DNA of 64,000 nt from Blastococcus capsensis (GTDB lineage: Bacteria; Actinomycetota; Actinomycetes; Mycobacteriales; Geodermatophilaceae): contig NZ_JASNNW010000016.1 in assembly GCF_030165005.1 (NCBI RefSeq), positions 43,030-107,029 of the forward strand, read 5' to 3'. The position numbers and the translations under genes are program-made. The notes below the pieces were generated by a model. It made no database searches. It saw nothing but the letters and a program-made list of their open reading frames with translations, and was not told where the DNA came from. Positions within the stretch are counted from its first letter, which is position 1. Every line of letters begins with the position of its first letter. This document shows, piece by piece, positions 1-8,643 of this stretch.

Positions 1-2
1 GT

Positions 3-161
3 GCCGACCGGCTGGTGATCAACGAGGTGAACACCATGCCCGGGTTCACCCCGATCTCCATGTTCGCCCGCATGTGGGCGGCCACCGGCGTGGACTTCGC
101 CGAGCTGGTCGACCGGCTGGTGGCGGGAGCGCTGGCCGACGGCGCACGGCCGGGCCGGTGA
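3..161 (+). CDS. ddl: D-alanine--D-alanine ligase, C-terminal fragment
   Basis: Only the last 52 codons are inside the window; the gene begins upstream. The visible protein runs from [19 protein letters not shown] to the stop. The [11 protein letters not shown] segment is the conserved end of the ATP-grasp domain of D-Ala-D-Ala ligases, where the Glu and Asn bind the catalytic magnesium ions. The enzyme makes the D-Ala-D-Ala dipeptide for peptidoglycan in the cytoplasm. The stop codon overlaps the GTG start of the following lipoprotein gene by 4 bases, so the two are probably co-transcribed. Family identity is confident; completeness cannot be judged. Confidence 0.93.
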   Translation, partial: ADRLVINEVNTMPGFTPISMFARMWAATGVDFAELVDRLVAGALADGARPGR

Positions 162-847
162 CCGCGAGGCGGCCGGCCGCCCGCCGGGGTGCGCTCGCCG
201 CCCCGTCCCGGCTCGCCGTCCTCGTCCCGGTGCTCCTCGCCGCCGCGTCGCTCGTGCCCGGCTGCGGCCGCACGGTCGACGGCGTGCCGACCGCCGCCGC
301 GCCGTCGGACCGCCCGACCACCGCGGCCGAGCTCCAGCAGCTCCTGGTGGCCGCGGTGCCCTCGGGGCTGCCGCGGCTGCCTGACGACGAGGTGGAGCCG
401 CCGGCGGGGGCCAAGCGGCTGGAGGACGTCGCCGGCTACGCCCCCGATCCGGCGCGTGAACGGGCTGTCCTCGCCAGCTACGGCTACCGGTTCGGCTGGG
501 AACGCTTCTGGGGCCGGGAGTCCGGCCCGATGACCGGGCTCTTCGTCGACCAGTTCGAGCAGCGGTCCGGGGCGCGGGCCTACGCCGAGGACCTGGCCCG
601 CAACGACGCCGAGCTCTACGGCGGCACGCTGAGCGAGGACCCGCCGGAGCTGCCCGGCAACTGCCGGTTGCTCACCGTGGACGCTCCCGTGCCGCACGCC
701 GGGCTCACCGGTCCCGCCGCGTTCGCATGGTGCTGGCACGGCGTCTTCAGCGTGTCGGTGACGGCGGTGGCCGAGACGGCCGACGACGCCGTCCGCGAGG
801 TCGGCGCCGTGCTGGACGCGCAGCTGGCGCTGCTGCCCCCGGCATGA
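158..847 (+). CDS. putative secreted lipoprotein, unknown function
   Basis: This 229-residue protein begins with an Arg-rich n-region ([10 protein letters not shown]), a hydrophobic stretch around residues 20-38 and a lipobox-like LVPGC, so it is predicted to be exported and lipidated. The mature part has no motif I recognise. It contains a Cys in GNCRLLTV and another in FAWCWHG that could pair outside the cell. I chose GTG 158 because it overlaps the ddl stop in the usual GTGA arrangement; the in-frame ATG at 74 lies inside ddl. Its position next to ddl hints at a cell-envelope role, but that is only context. Confidence 0.72.
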   Translation: MTARRPAARRGALAAPSRLAVLVPVLLAAASLVPGCGRTVDGVPTAAAPSDRPTTAAELQQLLVAAVPSGLPRLPDDEVEPPAGAKRLEDVAGYAPDPARERAVLASYGYRFGWERFWGRESGPMTGLFVDQFEQRSGARAYAEDLARNDAELYGGTLSEDPPELPGNCRLLTVDAPVPHAGLTGPAAFAWCWHGVFSVSVTAVAETADDAVREVGAVLDAQLALLPPA

Positions 848-882
848 CGTCCGGTCGGGGACGGGGCGGCCGGGTGCAGCGC

Positions 883-1479
883 TCAGGGGGCGGGCCGTGG
901 CTCCTGGTAGGGGAGCGCCTCGGCGAGCGGGATGGTGAGGGCGGTGACCGGGGCGCTGTCCACCTCGGCGGGCAGCCGCACCTCGACGTAGACCGGCCGG
1001 TCGACCGCCGTCCACACCGTGGTGTCGGGATCGCTGGTGTCCACGTGCCACTGCACGCCGTTGATCTGGATGGCCGAGGCCCCGACGGTCCAGCCGGCGG
1101 GGCGGTCGACGCCACAGGTGAGAACCACGGGCGGGTCGCCCCAGGCGTAGACGTACGGGGTGTCGGACTGCACCCGGCGGGAGGGCTCCCCGGCCAGCTC
1201 GAGCGGCAGGTTCGCCATGAGCGCCGGGCACGATGCCTCCGCCTCCGGGGTGACCGGCGGGGTGTCCAGCGGCAGCACCGGGAGGTCCTCGGGCCGGACG
1301 GGCGCGGCCCCGTCGATCTCGGCCGGACCGGCGGCCGAGCTCGGCCGGCCCCGGTCGCCGGCGACGTTGACGAGCACGACGAGCGCGATCACCACCGGGA
1401 CGGTGATCGCCGTGATCAGGAGCGCGACCCGGCGCAGCGGGTCCGCCCGGCGTCCGCTCAGATGTTGACGACCGGGCAC
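883..1479 (-). CDS. DUF3515 family membrane-anchored protein
   Basis: A 198-residue protein with one N-terminal membrane segment (about residues 17-38, VALLITAITVPVVIALVVL) followed by an extracytoplasmic domain with two cysteines (EASCPALM and VLTCGVD). The segments YVYAWGDPPVVLTCGV and IQINGVQW are typical of the actinobacterial DUF3515 family, which is usually found between ddl and thiL, as here. Function is unknown. The GTG start overlaps the end of the upstream Lrp-type gene by 22 bases, suggesting translational coupling in a two-gene minus-strand unit. It is convergent with the lipoprotein gene, with 35 bases between stops. Confidence 0.85.
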   Translation of the reverse strand: MPGRQHLSGRRADPLRRVALLITAITVPVVIALVVLVNVAGDRGRPSSAAGPAEIDGAAPVRPEDLPVLPLDTPPVTPEAEASCPALMANLPLELAGEPSRRVQSDTPYVYAWGDPPVVLTCGVDRPAGWTVGASAIQINGVQWHVDTSDPDTTVWTAVDRPVYVEVRLPAEVDSAPVTALTIPLAEALPYQEPRPAP

Positions 1480-1691
1480 GTCAGGGTCCGGGTGATCCCG
1501 TCGACCGACTGCACGCGTGCGACGACCAGGCGACCCAGGTCGTCGACGGTCTCGGCCTCGGCGCGGACGATGACGTCGTACGGGCCGGTGACGTCCTCGG
1601 CCCTGGTGACGCCGCTGATCTCGCTGATCGTCGAGGCGACCTGGGCGGCCTTGCCGACCTCGGTCTGGATGAGGATGTAGGCGTGGACCAC
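1458..1691 (-). CDS. stand-alone Lrp/AsnC effector (RAM) domain protein
   Basis: At 77 residues this is only the ligand-binding domain of the Lrp/AsnC family, without the DNA-binding helix-turn-helix. The sequence VHAYILIQTEVGKAAQVAST and the GPYDVIVRAEAETVDDLGRLV segment are the beta-alpha-beta pattern of the RAM fold. Such single-domain proteins form dimers and octamers and may sense amino acids or act with other Lrp proteins; the partner is not evident. GTG 1691 is preferred over longer options because GGAGGAAGG lies just upstream at proper spacing. It is divergent from thiL, with about 90 bases between start codons. Confidence 0.88.
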   Translation of the reverse strand: MVHAYILIQTEVGKAAQVASTISEISGVTRAEDVTGPYDVIVRAEAETVDDLGRLVVARVQSVDGITRTLTCPVVNI

Positions 1692-1783
1692 GGGAGATCC
1701 TTCCTCCGGCAACAGTGCCGAGACGTCGTCCCCGCCGGCTGGCGGATTCGTCGGCAACCTACCGCAGGAACTGGAGAGCACCG

Positions 1784-2824
1784 ATGAGCCGACCCCGCCC
1801 GCTGGTCCCGCGCGGTGACCCGGCCGACTCCGTCCGGGTCGTCGGCGAGTTCGGCGTCATCGCCCGGGTGCTGGCCCGATCGGGGACGGCGGCAGCGGCC
1901 GAGGTGGGACCCGGGGACGACGCGGCCGTGCTGCGGGCGCCGGACCAGCGCGTCGTCGTCACGACCGACGTGCTGGTGGAGGGGCGGCACTTCCGGCGGG
2001 ACTGGTCGTCGGCCGAGGACGTCGGCCACAAGGCGGCGGCGGCCAACCTGGCCGACATCGCGGCGATGGGCGCCACCACCACGGCACTGGTGGTGGGGCT
2101 GGCGTGCCCGGCGGACACCCCCACCAGCTGGCTGGAGGGGGTCGCCACCGGGATGGCCGACGAGTGCGCGCCGATGGGTGCCGCCGTGGTCGGTGGCGAC
2201 ACCGTGGCCGCCGCGGCGGACAGCGGCGGCGTCGTGCTCTCGGTGACCGCGCTCGGCGACCTGGGCGGGCGGGCGCCGGTGCTGCGCTCGGGGGCCCGGC
2301 CGGGCGACGTCGTCGCGCTCGCCGGCCGGCTCGGGTGGTCGGCGGCGGGGCTCGCGGTGCTGCGCCGCGGTTTCACCAGCCCGCTGGCCGTCGTGACCGC
2401 GCACCGCCGGCCGGCCCCGCCCTACGCGGCGGGCCCGGCGGCGGCCGACGCGGGCGCCACCGCGATGTGCGACGTGAGCGACGGGCTGGTCGCCGACGCG
2501 GGACATCTCGCCCGGGACAGCGGTGTGCTGATCGACCTGGACCGCGCCGCCCTGGAGCAGGCGTGCCTGGAGCCGGTCGGGCCGCTGCAGCAGGTGGGCT
2601 CGGCCCTCGGGGTCGACCCGATGGCGTGGGTGCTCAGCGGTGGCGAGGACCACGCGTTGCTCGCGACCTTCCCCCGGAAGGCGACCCTGCCGGAGGGGTG
2701 GGTCCCCGTCGGCATCGTGCGTCCGGGGAAGCGCGGGGCCGGTGTGCGGGTGAGCGGCGAGGCCGCGGAGGAGGCGCTGCGCGGCGTCGGGGCGGAGCGG
2801 GCGGGTCATGTCCACTTCGGCTGA
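1784..2824 (+). CDS. thiL: thiamine-monophosphate kinase
   Basis: ThiL phosphorylates thiamine monophosphate to thiamine pyrophosphate with ATP, the last step of the cofactor pathway. The 346-residue protein shows the family landmarks in order: GEFGVIARV near the N-terminus, VGPGDDAAV (metal-binding aspartates), TTDVLVEGRHF, NLADIAAMGA, VGGDTV, CDVSDGL and LSGGEDHALL. Length and motif spacing are normal. ATG 1784 is chosen because GGAGAG precedes it and the conserved part begins soon after; an upstream in-frame start at 1715 would add 23 Arg-rich residues. The last codons overlap the start of the GNAT gene by 17 bases. Confidence 0.96.
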   Translation: MSRPRPLVPRGDPADSVRVVGEFGVIARVLARSGTAAAAEVGPGDDAAVLRAPDQRVVVTTDVLVEGRHFRRDWSSAEDVGHKAAAANLADIAAMGATTTALVVGLACPADTPTSWLEGVATGMADECAPMGAAVVGGDTVAAAADSGGVVLSVTALGDLGGRAPVLRSGARPGDVVALAGRLGWSAAGLAVLRRGFTSPLAVVTAHRRPAPPYAAGPAAADAGATAMCDVSDGLVADAGHLARDSGVLIDLDRAALEQACLEPVGPLQQVGSALGVDPMAWVLSGGEDHALLATFPRKATLPEGWVPVGIVRPGKRGAGVRVSGEAAEEALRGVGAERAGHVHFG

Positions 2825-3338
2825 GCGGCTGCTCCCGGACGGGGCGGTGGCCCGGTTCGGGGCCTTGCCCTACGACGACCCGGTGGCGCAGACCCTGGTC
2901 GAGGAGGTGCAGCAGGAGTACGTGGCGCGGTACGGCGGGCGCGACGGGGCGGTCGTCGACCCGGCGGAGTTCCGGCCGCCGGCCGGGGTCTTCCTCGTCG
3001 CCGAGCTGGACGGCGCTCCCGTGGGCTGCGGGGCATGGCGGGTGTACCCGCCCGGCGGGGTGGAGATCAAACGGGTCTACGTGGCGCCGGGGTTCCGCCG
3101 GCGCGGCCTCGCGCAGGCGATCATGGCCGAGCTCGAGTCCTCCGCCGCACGTGCCGGGCACCGGTCGGTGGTGCTCAACACCGGCCGGAGGCAGCCGGAG
3201 GCCGTCGCCCTCTACGCCGATCTGGGCTACGTTCCCGTTCCCGGCTACGGCTTGTACGCCTGCGCCCCGGATGCCGTGTTCCTCGGCAAGGACCTGGCAC
3301 CCCCGACGCACGGCGAGGAGTCGACGTGGGCATCGTGA
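2808..3338 (+). CDS. GNAT family N-acetyltransferase
   Basis: A 176-residue single-domain acetyltransferase. The acetyl-CoA binding signature is VYVAPGFRRRGLAQAIM (about residues 90-106, pattern R-x-x-G-x-A), followed by EAVALYADLGYVPV, the usual alpha4-beta6 end of the fold. The N-terminal part DDPVAQTLVEEVQQEYVARYG resembles GNAT proteins often found beside thiL in actinobacteria. The substrate cannot be read from sequence. It starts inside the end of thiL and its own end overlaps the next gene by 13 bases, so thiL, this gene and the kinase-like gene probably form one operon. Confidence 0.9.
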   Translation: MSTSAERLLPDGAVARFGALPYDDPVAQTLVEEVQQEYVARYGGRDGAVVDPAEFRPPAGVFLVAELDGAPVGCGAWRVYPPGGVEIKRVYVAPGFRRRGLAQAIMAELESSAARAGHRSVVLNTGRRQPEAVALYADLGYVPVPGYGLYACAPDAVFLGKDLAPPTHGEESTWAS

Positions 3339-3952
3339 CCATCTCCGCCCCCTACGGTGCTGCGGGGGCCGAGATCGCGCCGGCCGTCGCCGAGCAGTTG
3401 TGGCTGCCGTTCCACGACCGGGCGATCCCGGCGCAGGTGGCCGGCCGGCTGGGGGTGCCGGTGGCGGAGGCGGAGGCCAACGACGAGACCGTCGTCCGGG
3501 GGCTGTGGCGGCTCGTCGCCTCGCTCGGCACCATGCCCGACCCCGTGGGCGGGGTGGTGCCGGGCGCGCCGCTGCCGGACGCCCGGGCCTACCGGGAGCA
3601 GACCGAGCGCGTGCTCGCCGAGATCGCCGCGGGGGACGGCGGTGTCGTGCTCGGGCGGGCCGCGGCGATGGTCCTGCGCGGCCGGACCGATGCGCTCCAC
3701 GTGCGGCTCGACGGCGCCCGGGAGCGGCGGCTGTCGGCTGCGGTGGCGCGCTCGGGCCGACCGCGCGAGGAGGTGGCGCGGGAGATGACGGTGACCGACC
3801 GGGGGCGGGAGGCTTACGTGCGGCACTTCTACCGGTGCGATCCCGCCGCTGCCGGCCACTACCACCTGGTGGTCGACAGCACCGAGCTCCCGCTCGAGAC
3901 GGTCGTGCAGCTGGTGGTGGCGGCGGCGCGGGGACGCGGGATCGGTCGGTGA
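3326..3952 (+). CDS. cytidylate kinase-like family protein
   Basis: This 208-residue protein resembles the cytidylate-kinase-like (AAA_26) family: N-terminal VTISAPYGAAGAEIAPAVAEQLWLPFHDRAIP, a central VVLGRAAAMVLRG, HVRLDGARERRL and the lid-like RSGRPREEVAREMTVTDRGREAYVRHFY. The P-loop position reads APYGAAGAE and lacks the Lys-Ser/Thr of a working Walker A, which is also common in this family, so kinase activity is doubtful. Start GTG 3326 gives the family N-terminus directly. It is the third gene of the thiL operon and is followed at once by a decayed GNAT gene. Confidence 0.85.
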   Translation: MGIVTISAPYGAAGAEIAPAVAEQLWLPFHDRAIPAQVAGRLGVPVAEAEANDETVVRGLWRLVASLGTMPDPVGGVVPGAPLPDARAYREQTERVLAEIAAGDGGVVLGRAAAMVLRGRTDALHVRLDGARERRLSAAVARSGRPREEVAREMTVTDRGREAYVRHFYRCDPAAAGHYHLVVDSTELPLETVVQLVVAAARGRGIGR

Positions 3953-4250
3953 TCCGTCCGCGCCCGGCGGAGGACCGCCGTGTGGGGCGCGCGTCCCGAC
4001 GACGCGGTGTACGTGCACGGTCTCGTGGTCGACGGCGCCCACGATGGGCAGGGGATCGGTGCGAGCCTCCTGGCCTGGCCGGCGCCCAGCGGCCGGCCGG
4101 GCGTACCTGCGGTTGGACTGCGTCGAGGCGAACCCCCGGCTGCGCCGGTACTACCGCGAGCAGGGCTTCGCCGAGGTGGGGCGGCGGGAGTTCGACGGGG
4201 CGTGGGACCCGGTGGTGCTGCTGCAGCGGCACGCGGTGGCCGGCCGAGCA
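3949..4250 (+). pseudogene. decayed GNAT acetyltransferase
   Basis: Pieces of one acetyltransferase are spread over three reading frames. A GTG at 3949, overlapping the previous stop, opens with VIRPRPAEDRR, a typical GNAT beginning. From 3980 a second frame reads RPDDAVYVHGLVVDGAHDG and then QGIGASLLAW, the acetyl-CoA loop. From about 4080 a third frame reads AGRAYLRLDCVEANPRLRR and YYREQGFAEVG, the conserved C-terminal half, ending near WDPVVLLQRHAV. About 60 residues expected between the first two pieces are missing, so there is both a deletion and an indel. The third frame has no stop until it has run through the terminator hairpin. No functional product is likely. Confidence 0.8.
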
Positions 4251-4291
4251 TTCGCGCCGGCCACCGGGCAGGAACTCCGCCAACACGAAGA

Positions 4292-4318
4292 ACCCCGGAG
4301 GTCGATGACCTCCGGGGT
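4292..4318. terminator. perfect 12-bp hairpin, likely bidirectional terminator
   Basis: Two arms of 12 bases (ACCCCGGAGGTC and GACCTCCGGGGT) pair perfectly around a 3-base loop GAT. The hairpin sits between the GNAT remnant and the convergent rpmB gene, 36 bases beyond the rpmB stop. There is no long T-run on either side, which is normal for actinobacterial terminators. It most likely ends both the thiL operon and rpmB transcripts. Confidence 0.8.
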
Positions 4319-4353
4319 CCTTCGGTAGTCCAGGTGAGGGCCGAGCCCTCGGT

Positions 4354-4545
4354 TCAGCCGCGGGCGACCTTGCCGGCGCGGATGCACGAGGTGCACGCGT
4401 TGATCCGGCGACGGTTACCGGGGGCGATCAGCGCCCGCACGGACTGGATGTTCGGGTTCCAACGGCGCGGCGTGCGGCGGTGCGAGTGCGACACCGACAT
4501 ACCGAAACCGGGGCCCTTGCCACACACATCGCACACGGCAGCCAC
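4354..4545 (-). CDS. rpmB: 50S ribosomal protein L28
   Basis: A 63-residue protein beginning MAAVCDVCGKGPGFGMSVSH and containing HRRTPRRWNPNIQ, both diagnostic for L28. Four cysteines (two in CDVC, two in CTSC) show it is the zinc-binding C+ form rather than a C- paralogue made under zinc starvation. It forms part of the 50S subunit near the E site. It is transcribed divergently from the DAK2 gene, as in many actinobacteria, and is followed by the perfect hairpin at 4292-4318. Confidence 0.97.
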   Translation of the reverse strand: MAAVCDVCGKGPGFGMSVSHSHRRTPRRWNPNIQSVRALIAPGNRRRINACTSCIRAGKVARG

Positions 4546-4718
4546 GGTGGATCACTCCCAGAAGAATCGTTCACAGACGGCGGGGCAAGGCAGCACCCGC
4601 ATCAAGACCGTCATGGAGTCTAACCGTTCCTCGGGCGGGACGTCGCGGTGCCCTTCGGACGCGCCCCTGCCGGACCTCGTTCCGACTCGCGACGGCGGGA
4701 CGTGTCGGTCCGGGTGGG

Positions 4719-4724
4719 TAGCCT
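4719..4724 (+). promoter_or_regulatory. -10 hexamer TAGCCT, leaderless-type start
   Basis: TAGCCT lies 7 bases before GTG 4732. No Shine-Dalgarno sequence stands between them. This arrangement is what a leaderless transcript would show, with transcription beginning at or next to the start codon. It supports GTG 4732 over the upstream in-frame GTGs at 4648 and 4702. Confidence 0.5.
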
Positions 4725-4731
4725 CCCACCC

Positions 4732-6330
4732 GTGCTGCAGGCGCTGGACGACGCCGCGGTCGGTCAGTGGTGCCGGGCCGCGGTCGAGGCGCTGTCCGGC
4801 GCACGGAGCAGGATCGACGAACTGAACGTCTTCCCCGTGCCGGACGGCGACACCGGCACCAACCTCCTGCACACCGCCGAGGGCGCCCGTGCGGCGCTCG
4901 ACTCCGCCGCTGCCGGCGAGTCCGTGTGGTCCGTCCTGGCTAGGGGCGCGGTGCTGGCCGCCCGCGGTAACTCCGGCACGATCCTCGCCCAACTCCTGCG
5001 CGGGCTCGCCGACCAGCTGGCCGACCAGCCGCCCGCGGACGGGCCGGTCCTCGCCGCGGCGCTGCGCAAGGCAGCTGAGAGCGCCTACACCGCGGTCGCC
5101 GACCCGGAGGAGGGCACCTTCCTCACCGTCGCCCGGGCCGGCGGCGAGTCGGCCGTGGCGGCCGTCGACGCGGGCCGCACGGCGCTGGCCGACGTCGTCG
5201 TCGCGGCCGCCGACGGCGCCCGCGCCGCTCTCGACCGGACGCCCGGCCAGCTTCCGGTCCTGCGCGAGGCGGGGGTCGTCGACGCCGGGGGCGCCGGGCT
5301 GTGCCTGGTGCTCGACGCCCTGGTCCGCACCGTCACCGGCATCGAGCCCGTCCGGCCCGCGCTGGCCCTGCCCGACCGGCACCGGCGCGGCTCCGGGCAC
5401 GCACCCCACCAGCCGCCGCCCGGTCCGGGCAGCGAGGTCCAGTACCTGCTCGCCGACGCCGACGAGGTGGCGGTCGCGCGTCTCCAGCAGCGCCTGGCCG
5501 GGCTGGGCGACAGCCTCGTCGTCGTCGGCGTCGACACCCCGACCGGCCGGGAGTGGAACGTCCACGTCCACGTGTCCGACGTCGGAGCGGCCATCGAGGC
5601 CGGCATCGAGGCGGGCCGGCCGCACCGCATCTCGGTCACCCCGCTCGCGCCGGTTCCCCCGCCGGCACCGGTCCCCGGGTTGCGTGCGGTCGTCGCCGCC
5701 GTCCACAGCGACGGTCTGGCCGCCCTCTTCCGGGCCGAAGGCGTCCGCGTCGTCGTCTGCGATCCCGACGGCATCACCGAGGACGACATGCACGACGAGA
5801 TCGTCGCCGCCGGCGCCCTGGAGGTCGTCGTGCTGCCCAACGACGCCGGCCTCCTCGCCGTCGCCTCCCGGGCGGCCACGCGGGCACGGGATGCCGGTCG
5901 CGAGGTCGGCGTCGTGCCCACCCGTTCGCCGGTGCAGGGGCTGGCCGCCGTGGCGGTCGCCGATCCCGGCCAGCGGTTCGGGGACGACGTCATCGCCATG
6001 GCCGAGGCCGCCGCGGCCACCCGCTGGGCCGAGGTCACCGTGGCCGACCAGGAGGCGCTCACCTCCGCGGGCCGGTGCCACCCCGGCGACGTGCTCGGAT
6101 CGGTGGAAGGCGACGTCGTCGTCATCGGCCCTGATCTGGCGTCCGTGGCCTGCGACCTGCTCGACCGCCTGCTGTCGGCCGGCGGTGAGATGGCCACCCT
6201 CGTCGTCGGCCCGGACGAGGAGCTCGGCGACGCGGTCTGCGGGCACCTCTCCCGAGCGCACCCGACGATCGAGGTCGTCCGGTACGGCGGCGGTCCGAGC
6301 TCGCTGCCGGTGCAGATCGGGGTGGAGTGA
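4732..6330 (+). CDS. DAK2 domain (FakA/YloV-like) fatty acid kinase-type protein
   Basis: The 532-residue product has the three-part layout of FakA/YloV proteins. The N-terminal DhaL-like kinase domain (about residues 10-200) has NVFPVPDGDTGTNL with the metal-binding aspartates, then ARGNSGTILAQLLRG and GVVDAGGAGL. A middle domain and a C-terminal DegV-like half follow. In Firmicutes FakA phosphorylates fatty acids held by a FakB protein; that this homologue does so is inference, and no FakB is seen here. Starts at 4648 and 4702 are possible, but the conserved protein begins at LQALDDAAV. The stop overlaps recG in the GTGA pattern. Confidence 0.9.
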   Translation: MLQALDDAAVGQWCRAAVEALSGARSRIDELNVFPVPDGDTGTNLLHTAEGARAALDSAAAGESVWSVLARGAVLAARGNSGTILAQLLRGLADQLADQPPADGPVLAAALRKAAESAYTAVADPEEGTFLTVARAGGESAVAAVDAGRTALADVVVAAADGARAALDRTPGQLPVLREAGVVDAGGAGLCLVLDALVRTVTGIEPVRPALALPDRHRRGSGHAPHQPPPGPGSEVQYLLADADEVAVARLQQRLAGLGDSLVVVGVDTPTGREWNVHVHVSDVGAAIEAGIEAGRPHRISVTPLAPVPPPAPVPGLRAVVAAVHSDGLAALFRAEGVRVVVCDPDGITEDDMHDEIVAAGALEVVVLPNDAGLLAVASRAATRARDAGREVGVVPTRSPVQGLAAVAVADPGQRFGDDVIAMAEAAAATRWAEVTVADQEALTSAGRCHPGDVLGSVEGDVVVIGPDLASVACDLLDRLLSAGGEMATLVVGPDEELGDAVCGHLSRAHPTIEVVRYGGGPSSLPVQIGVE

Positions 6331-8525
6331 CCGTGGCCGTCACCCTGGAGACGCCGCTGGCCCGGGTCCTCGGGCCGAAGACGGCCACCGGGATGGCCGA
6401 GACCCTCGGCCTGCACACCGTGCGGCACCTGCTCCGGCACTACCCGCGCCGCTACGCCCGCCGCGGCGAGATGGCCCGGCTGGACGATCTCCAGCCCGGT
6501 GACCGGGTGACGGTGCTGGCCCAGGTGAAGACCGTGAGCACCCGGCCCATGCGCCAGCGGCGCGGGACGATCACCGAGGTGACCGTCGGCGACGGCGCCA
6601 GCACGATGAAGCTGGTCTTCTTCAGCCACAAGCACGCCCGGCTCGCCCCCGGTGTCTGGGGCATGTTCGCCGGGACCGTCGGCACCTACCAGGGAAAGCT
6701 GCAGTTCACCCACCCGGACATGCAGCTGCTCAGCGGCGACGATGACGACGACGACTGGGCCCGCGAGCTGGTGCCGATCTACCCGGCCAGCAAGGACGTC
6801 TCCAGTTGGGTTCTCCAGAAGTCGGTGAAGCTGCTGCTCGGCGGCGCCGGCAACCTCGCCGACCTGGTCGCCGACCCGCTGCCCGAGGAGGTCCGCGCCC
6901 GCCACGGGCTGCTCCCGCTCGCCGCCGCGCTCCTCGACATCCACCGGCCGACCACGACGGGAGACGTCGGGCGCGCCGAGCACCGGCTGAAGTGGGGCGA
7001 GGCGCTCACCCTCCAGCTCACCCTCGCCGCCCGCCGCCGGGCCGCCGCGCTGGAGCCGGGCACCGCGCGGCCGCGGAAGGGCGGCGGGCTCCTCGACGCA
7101 GTCGACGCCGCGCTGCCGTTCGCCCTCACCGACGGCCAGCGCGCGGTGGGGGAGGAGCTGGCCGCGGAGCTCGACCGCGACCAGCCGATGCACCGGCTTC
7201 TGCAGGGCGAGGTGGGCTCCGGCAAGACGGTGGTGGCGCTGCGCGCCATGGCGCAGGTCGTCGACGCCGGTGGCCAGGCCGCGCTGCTCGCCCCCACCGA
7301 GGTGCTCGCCGCCCAGCACGCCCGCGGCATCCGGCAGCTGCTCGGCCCGCTGGGCCGGGCCGGGGAGCTCGACGGCGACCCCGCCGGTACCCGTGTCACG
7401 CTGCTCACCGGCTCGCTGAAGACGGCGGCCCGCCGCACGGCGAGGGCCGAGGTGGCCGAGGGCCGGGCCGGCATCGTCGTCGGCACGCACGCGTTGCTGC
7501 AGGAAGGCGTGGAGTTCGCCGACCTCGGGCTCGTCGTCGTCGACGAGCAGCACCGGTTCGGCGTCGAGCAGCGCGATGCGCTGCGCGCCAAGGGCAGCCG
7601 GCCGCCGCACGTGCTCGTCATGACAGCCACCCCGATCCCGCGCACCGTGGCCATGACCGTCTACGGCGACCTGGAGGTCTCCACCCTGCGCCAGCTGCCG
7701 AGCGGCCGCGGCGGCGTCTCCAGCTCCGTGGTCCCGGTGGTCGAGAAGCCCGGCTGGATCGACCGGGCCTGGGAACGCCTCCGCGAAGAGGTCGCCGCCG
7801 GCCGCCAGGCCTACGTGGTCTGCCCGCGCATCGGCGACGTCCCCGGCTCCGACGACGAGCCCGAGGACGCCGGCGGGGCCCCGGCCGACGAGCAGGGCCG
7901 CAGCGACCGGCGGCCGCCGCTGGCGGTCCTGGACGTCGCCGAGGCGCTGCGCGCCGGACCGCTGGCCGGGCTGCGGCTGGACGTCCTGCACGGCCGGATG
8001 ACCCCCGACGAGAAGGACGCCGTCATGCGGGCCTTCGCAGCGGGGGAGACCGACGTGCTGGTCGCCACCACCGTCGTGGAGGTCGGTGTCGACGTCCCCA
8101 ACGCTACCGTGATGGTTGTCATGGACGCCGATCGGTTCGGCGTCAGCCAGCTGCACCAGCTGCGCGGCCGCGTGGCGCGCGGCAAGCACGCCGGGCTCTG
8201 CCTGCTGGTCACCGAGGTCCCCTCGTCCTCGCCCACCGGCCAGCGGCTGGCTGCCGTGGCCGCCACCTCCGACGGGTTCGAGCTCGCCCGCCTGGACCTG
8301 GAGACCCGGAGGGAGGGTGACGTCCTCGGTGCGGCGCAGTCCGGCCGGCGGTCGGCCATCAAGCTGCTGTCCCTCCTCGAGGACGAGGAGCTCATCGCGC
8401 AGGCCCGCGCCGAGGCGCAGGCGCTGCTCGAGTCCGAGCGCGGCCTGGCCGACCACCCCGGGCTCGCCGCCGAGGTCGCCGCACTGGCCACCGACGAGCG
8501 GGCCGAGTGGCTGGAGAAGGCATGA
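6327..8525 (+). CDS. recG: ATP-dependent DNA helicase RecG
   Basis: RecG remodels stalled replication forks and branch-migrates Holliday junctions. The 732-residue protein carries the N-terminal wedge/OB domain (VTVLAQVKTVSTRPMRQRRG), then Walker A GEVGSGKT at residues 294-301, the DEAH-type box as DEQHRFG, the SAT-type motif MTATPIPRT, the GRMTPDEKDAVM region and motif VI QLHQLRGRVARG. These are the standard RecG motifs and the length is normal. The GTG start overlaps the previous stop by 4 bases. The stop is followed directly by a complex of hairpin repeats that probably ends the transcript. Confidence 0.97.
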   Translation: MTVAVTLETPLARVLGPKTATGMAETLGLHTVRHLLRHYPRRYARRGEMARLDDLQPGDRVTVLAQVKTVSTRPMRQRRGTITEVTVGDGASTMKLVFFSHKHARLAPGVWGMFAGTVGTYQGKLQFTHPDMQLLSGDDDDDDWARELVPIYPASKDVSSWVLQKSVKLLLGGAGNLADLVADPLPEEVRARHGLLPLAAALLDIHRPTTTGDVGRAEHRLKWGEALTLQLTLAARRRAAALEPGTARPRKGGGLLDAVDAALPFALTDGQRAVGEELAAELDRDQPMHRLLQGEVGSGKTVVALRAMAQVVDAGGQAALLAPTEVLAAQHARGIRQLLGPLGRAGELDGDPAGTRVTLLTGSLKTAARRTARAEVAEGRAGIVVGTHALLQEGVEFADLGLVVVDEQHRFGVEQRDALRAKGSRPPHVLVMTATPIPRTVAMTVYGDLEVSTLRQLPSGRGGVSSSVVPVVEKPGWIDRAWERLREEVAAGRQAYVVCPRIGDVPGSDDEPEDAGGAPADEQGRSDRRPPLAVLDVAEALRAGPLAGLRLDVLHGRMTPDEKDAVMRAFAAGETDVLVATTVVEVGVDVPNATVMVVMDADRFGVSQLHQLRGRVARGKHAGLCLLVTEVPSSSPTGQRLAAVAATSDGFELARLDLETRREGDVLGAAQSGRRSAIKLLSLLEDEELIAQARAEAQALLESERGLADHPGLAAEVAALATDERAEWLEKA

Positions 8526-8528
8526 GCG

Positions 8529-8630
8529 AGGGCCCTTTCTCGAGGCTCGCTCCTCGCGAGCGACGGTCGAAAGGCCCCGTCCGGAGGCTCGCTGCGAGCG
8601 TGCGAGCGGCGAGAGGGACGGGGTCCTTCT
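8529..8630. repeat. intergenic hairpin repeat, copy A (double hairpin)
   Basis: Two overlapping hairpins fill the gap between recG and rsmD. The first pairs GGGCCCTTTC near 8530 with GAAAGGCCCC near 8568-8577. The second, 8571-8630, begins AAGGCCCCGTCC and ends GGACGGGGTCCTT. The second unit is one of four related copies in this window (also 10354, 13509 and 21059), each starting within a few bases of a stop codon. It probably acts as a terminator and may also be a dispersed palindromic element. Confidence 0.8.
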
Positions 8631-8643
8631 GGGGGTCGGTGGC

